DNA of 64,000 nucleotides from Devosia sp. (GTDB lineage: Bacteria > Pseudomonadota > Alphaproteobacteria > Rhizobiales > Devosiaceae). Under the pieces are notes generated by a model. It had not been told where the DNA came from and did not search any database. It saw only the letters and a list, made by a program, of their open reading frames with translations. Numbering within the stretch: position 1 is the stretch's first letter; every line of letters starts with the position of its first letter. Of the stretch, positions 61,881 to 64,000 are shown piece after piece. The DNA lies in assembly GCF_014860165.1 (NCBI RefSeq), contig NZ_JACZKG010000003.1:1-64000 (forward strand), in the 5' to 3' direction. Both the position numbers and the translations under genes were made by a program.

Positions 61881-63256
61881 AACGTCGTCAATTCGTAACA
61901 GGGCTCGTTGCCGGCACGGCCGCCCTGTCTCTCCCACCCGCATTCTTGCGGTCGGCCTATGCGGCCCAACCCTCCACCGCCACCCCGCTCAGTATCGTGC
62001 GAAGGACGATCGAAGTGAATGGGAGGGCCGCCAGCGTCTTTGGGCTAGAGCAGGCCGACGGCTCAACAGGGCTGCGCCTGCGGGCCGGCGAACCTTTCAA
62101 CGTCCTGTTGCGCAACGAGACTGCTGAGCAGACCATCATCCATTGGCACGGGCTTACGCCGCCCTGGCCGAGCGATGGTGTTCCCGACGCCCCGCTGCCC
62201 CTGATCAACGCAGGCATGGAACGCGTATTCGAGTTCCCCCTTGAAACGCCCGGCACGCACTGGATGCACGCTCATACGCTCCAGGAACAAATGCTGTTGG
62301 CCGCCCCCCTGATTGTCGAGGATCCGGCGGATGATGGGCGCGATGAGCAGGAGGTGGTCATTCTCCTCCATGACTTCTCCTTTGCCTCGCCGGAGGAATT
62401 GCTCGCTGGCCTGGCCAAGCCTGCGGATGCCATGGCGCCGATGGACCACGGCGGAATGGCGATGGACCTTAACGATATCGAATACGACGCCTACCTCGCC
62501 AATGATCGAGCCCTGGACGACCCCGAAGCCGTCAAAGTCGAGCGCGGTGGCCGCATTCGGGTTCGTATCATCAACGGCGCCACAGCCACAGCGTTCACCA
62601 TCGACCTCGGTGCGATCAATGGTCAGTTGGTGGCAGTGGATGGGCAGAACATCGAGCCGGTCGGCGGGCGCCGCTTTCCCATCAGCATGGGTCAGCGCCT
62701 CGACATCCGTGTCGAACTCCCGAGCGAGGGAGGGCCGTTCCCGATTCTGGCTCTTCGGGAGGGCTCTGCACACCGGACCGGCGTCATCCTGCAGCCACCA
62801 GGTTCCCAGATAGCCAGGGTGGCATCTATAGGCAGTGAAGACGGGCCCATCCTCGATCTGGCGCTCGAGGCAGAGCTACGAGCCATCGCGCCGCTCCCGA
62901 CCCGTGTTGCCGACAAATCGTTTGAGATGGTGCTCAACGGCGACATGGCGAAGTACCGATGGAGCCTTGGCCTACGGGAGCCGATCATCGCTGCGTCGGG
63001 TGACCGGGTCGAGGTCACGATGACCAACATGAGTATGATGGCCCATCCGATGCATCTGCACGGCCACCATTTTCAAGTGGTTGCGATCGACGGAAAGAGG
63101 ATTGCTGGTGCAGTCCGCGACACCGTCCTCATACCGCCGAGGCGGGCGGTTACCATTGCGGTCGATGCGAGCAACCCCGGGCAATGGGCATTCCACTGCC
63201 ACCATCTGTACCACATGGCGACCGGCATGATGTCGACCTTCGGCTATCAGACCTGA
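61877..63256 (+). CDS. Multicopper oxidase (CueO/CopA-type), Tat-exported
   Basis: A 459-residue periplasmic copper oxidase with a Tat signal (MKRRQFVTGLVAGTAALSLP). Four copper motifs are present: IIHWHGL, THWMHAHT, HPMHLHGHHFQ and FHCHHLYHMATGM, as needed for type 1 and trinuclear centres. A Met/His insertion (MAPMDHGGMAMD) resembles the Cu(I)-binding segment of CueO. AGAGGAAA lies 8 bases before the ATG at 61877. It is the fifth gene of the RNase operon and likely detoxifies Cu(I). Confidence 0.92.
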   Translation: MKRRQFVTGLVAGTAALSLPPAFLRSAYAAQPSTATPLSIVRRTIEVNGRAASVFGLEQADGSTGLRLRAGEPFNVLLRNETAEQTIIHWHGLTPPWPSDGVPDAPLPLINAGMERVFEFPLETPGTHWMHAHTLQEQMLLAAPLIVEDPADDGRDEQEVVILLHDFSFASPEELLAGLAKPADAMAPMDHGGMAMDLNDIEYDAYLANDRALDDPEAVKVERGGRIRVRIINGATATAFTIDLGAINGQLVAVDGQNIEPVGGRRFPISMGQRLDIRVELPSEGGPFPILALREGSAHRTGVILQPPGSQIARVASIGSEDGPILDLALEAELRAIAPLPTRVADKSFEMVLNGDMAKYRWSLGLREPIIAASGDRVEVTMTNMSMMAHPMHLHGHHFQVVAIDGKRIAGAVRDTVLIPPRRAVTIAVDASNPGQWAFHCHHLYHMATGMMSTFGYQT

Positions 63257-63288
63257 GACGCACGATACTGACGAAAGAGGAACGACAC

Positions 63289-64000
63289 ATGAAGAACGTG
63301 ACGCTGCAAGTCAGCGATCTCCTCAGCATTTTAGATTTTGCGGCAGTCCAAAAGCGCCTTGGTGCGCTGCCCGGAGTCCAGAGGGTTGCCATGAATGCCG
63401 GGTCCAGCACGGCCAGCATTGCCTTCGACGAAGCTGTTACCAGTCCGGAGCGCCTGGCGCGGGAAATTGAAGCCTGCGGCTTCCATTGCAGAGGCGAGAT
63501 CGCACCCCGGCACGTGTGTGTTCCGGACCAGACCGCTGTCAGCGTCACCGACCCGCGGGCGCCGTCTCACGCCGAACATATGGACCACCGCGCCTCGGGT
63601 CACATCCACCAGGAAGCAGTGTCTCCCAGCCCGAAAGGCAAGCCGGATCACGACGCCATGGCCCACGACATGGGCCATGGCGCGGGCATGGACATGCAGG
63701 ACATGGTCCGGGACATGCGCAATCGCTTCCTGGTCAGCCTCATTTTCACGCTGCCGATACTTGCCATGGATCCGATGGGGCTAGCTGAGCCGCTTTTCGA
63801 GCCCCCCTTTGGCATGAGCATGAACGTCACGATGTTCCTGTTCGCCACCGCGGCGATTATCTACCCGGTTTGGCCGTTCCTCGTCTCCGCTTGGCGTGCC
63901 TTGCGGAACCGCGTGCTCAATATGGCAGTCCTCGTTGTTCTCAGTGTGGGCACTGGCTATCTCTTCAGTGTCGGTTCGACGTTCTTCTTCGATGGGGCCC
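63289..64000 (+). CDS. Heavy-metal P1B ATPase (CopB-like), N-terminal part, runs off window
   Basis: From the ATG at 63289 (GAAAGAGGAA upstream) the frame is open to the window end. The first ~70 residues have an HMA-like fold, but the metal loop is VSDLLSILDF with no CxxC. A His/Met-rich linker follows (DHDAMAHDMGHGAGMDMQDM), then the first helices (FLVSLIFTLPILAMDPMG; FLFATAAIIYPVWPFLVSAW; LNMAVLVVLSVGTGYLFSVG). This fits CopB-type copper ATPases. Catalytic motifs lie beyond the window. Confidence 0.85.
   Translation, partial: MKNVTLQVSDLLSILDFAAVQKRLGALPGVQRVAMNAGSSTASIAFDEAVTSPERLAREIEACGFHCRGEIAPRHVCVPDQTAVSVTDPRAPSHAEHMDHRASGHIHQEAVSPSPKGKPDHDAMAHDMGHGAGMDMQDMVRDMRNRFLVSLIFTLPILAMDPMGLAEPLFEPPFGMSMNVTMFLFATAAIIYPVWPFLVSAWRALRNRVLNMAVLVVLSVGTGYLFSVGSTFFFDGA

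Noticed and set aside
1-64000. CRISPR arrays, tRNA or rRNA genes, replication origin
   Set aside because: No regularly spaced repeats, tRNA-like cloverleaf ends, rRNA segments, iterons or rep genes were noticed when reading both strands; a covariance or self-alignment search would be needed to be certain.

Overview
The window (about 60% G+C) reads as an accessory metal-resistance and redox region of an alphaproteobacterium, most likely a member of the Hyphomicrobiales. The basis is the protein family style (alphaproteobacterial MotA, BTLCP peptidase, DUF302/DUF305/DUF411 proteins, Tat-exported copper enzymes) and dense metal homeostasis genes; the genus cannot be fixed from sequence alone. 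No tRNA, rRNA, CRISPR array or replication gene was seen. Several decayed insertion sequences and many broken genes indicate a repeatedly rearranged island or plasmid segment.

Layout. 1-8,540: a PEGLP-type P-type cation ATPase, then remains of a stress/low-oxygen island (N-terminus of an alternative F-ATPase beta subunit, C-terminus of carbamate kinase, a frameshifted SDR, a Crp/Fnr regulator, a broken DUF302 gene, small proteins), cut up by IS3-type transposase pieces. 8,547-13,925: a Zn/Cd/Pb module with a MerR regulator divergent from a ZntA-like ATPase, lspA, a small membrane protein, a thioredoxin-like protein and an acyltransferase, joined by 4-base stop/start overlaps. 13,982-22,025: ArsR regulator, ccmF, BTLCP peptidase, a truncated copper chaperone, then a Tat multicopper oxidase, a ZIP transporter and a Fur-family regulator, YnfA and a truncated CcdA. 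22,258-26,416: fragments, a CopZ-like chaperone, and a four-gene envelope/redox operon (DsbB, a small anchored protein, L,D-transpeptidase, heme-type reductase). 27,116-33,095: copper core with CopA, CueR, a Spy-like protein, a Crp-like regulator, a TetR pair and a second CopZ. Three CueR-type promoters share the same architecture. 33,128-44,951: TetR, DUF1007, cytochrome b561, L,D-transpeptidases, MotA, cytochromes c, DUF305, an orphan Rieske protein. 45,477-51,795: acyltransferase, truncated GH25 lysozyme, PBP2, a Csp-type copper-storage protein, a DUF1624 protein. 52,067-55,047: two complete copper nitrite reductases around a DUF411 protein. 56,179-64,000: a perfect FNR-type site, small exported proteins, then a coupled operon of beta-CASP RNase, archaeal-type nucleoside/NMP phosphorylase, archaeal-type (type II) GAPDH, a membrane protein, a CopA-type multicopper oxidase and the start of a CopB-like ATPase.

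How it works together (inference): cytoplasmic copper is bound by CopZ and Csp, exported by CopA and probably by the edge ATPase, and oxidised or bound in the periplasm by multicopper oxidases, DUF305, DUF411 and small Met/His/Cys-rich proteins. CueR would coordinate this. The ZntA-LspA unit handles Zn/Cd/Pb. Nitrite reductases, cytochromes and FNR-like signals tie the region to low-oxygen respiration. The most unusual content is the RNase-phosphorylase-type II GAPDH operon, which looks like an RNA-scavenging route into central carbon metabolism, and a set of five small exported proteins sharing a C-terminal Pro-Pro tail.
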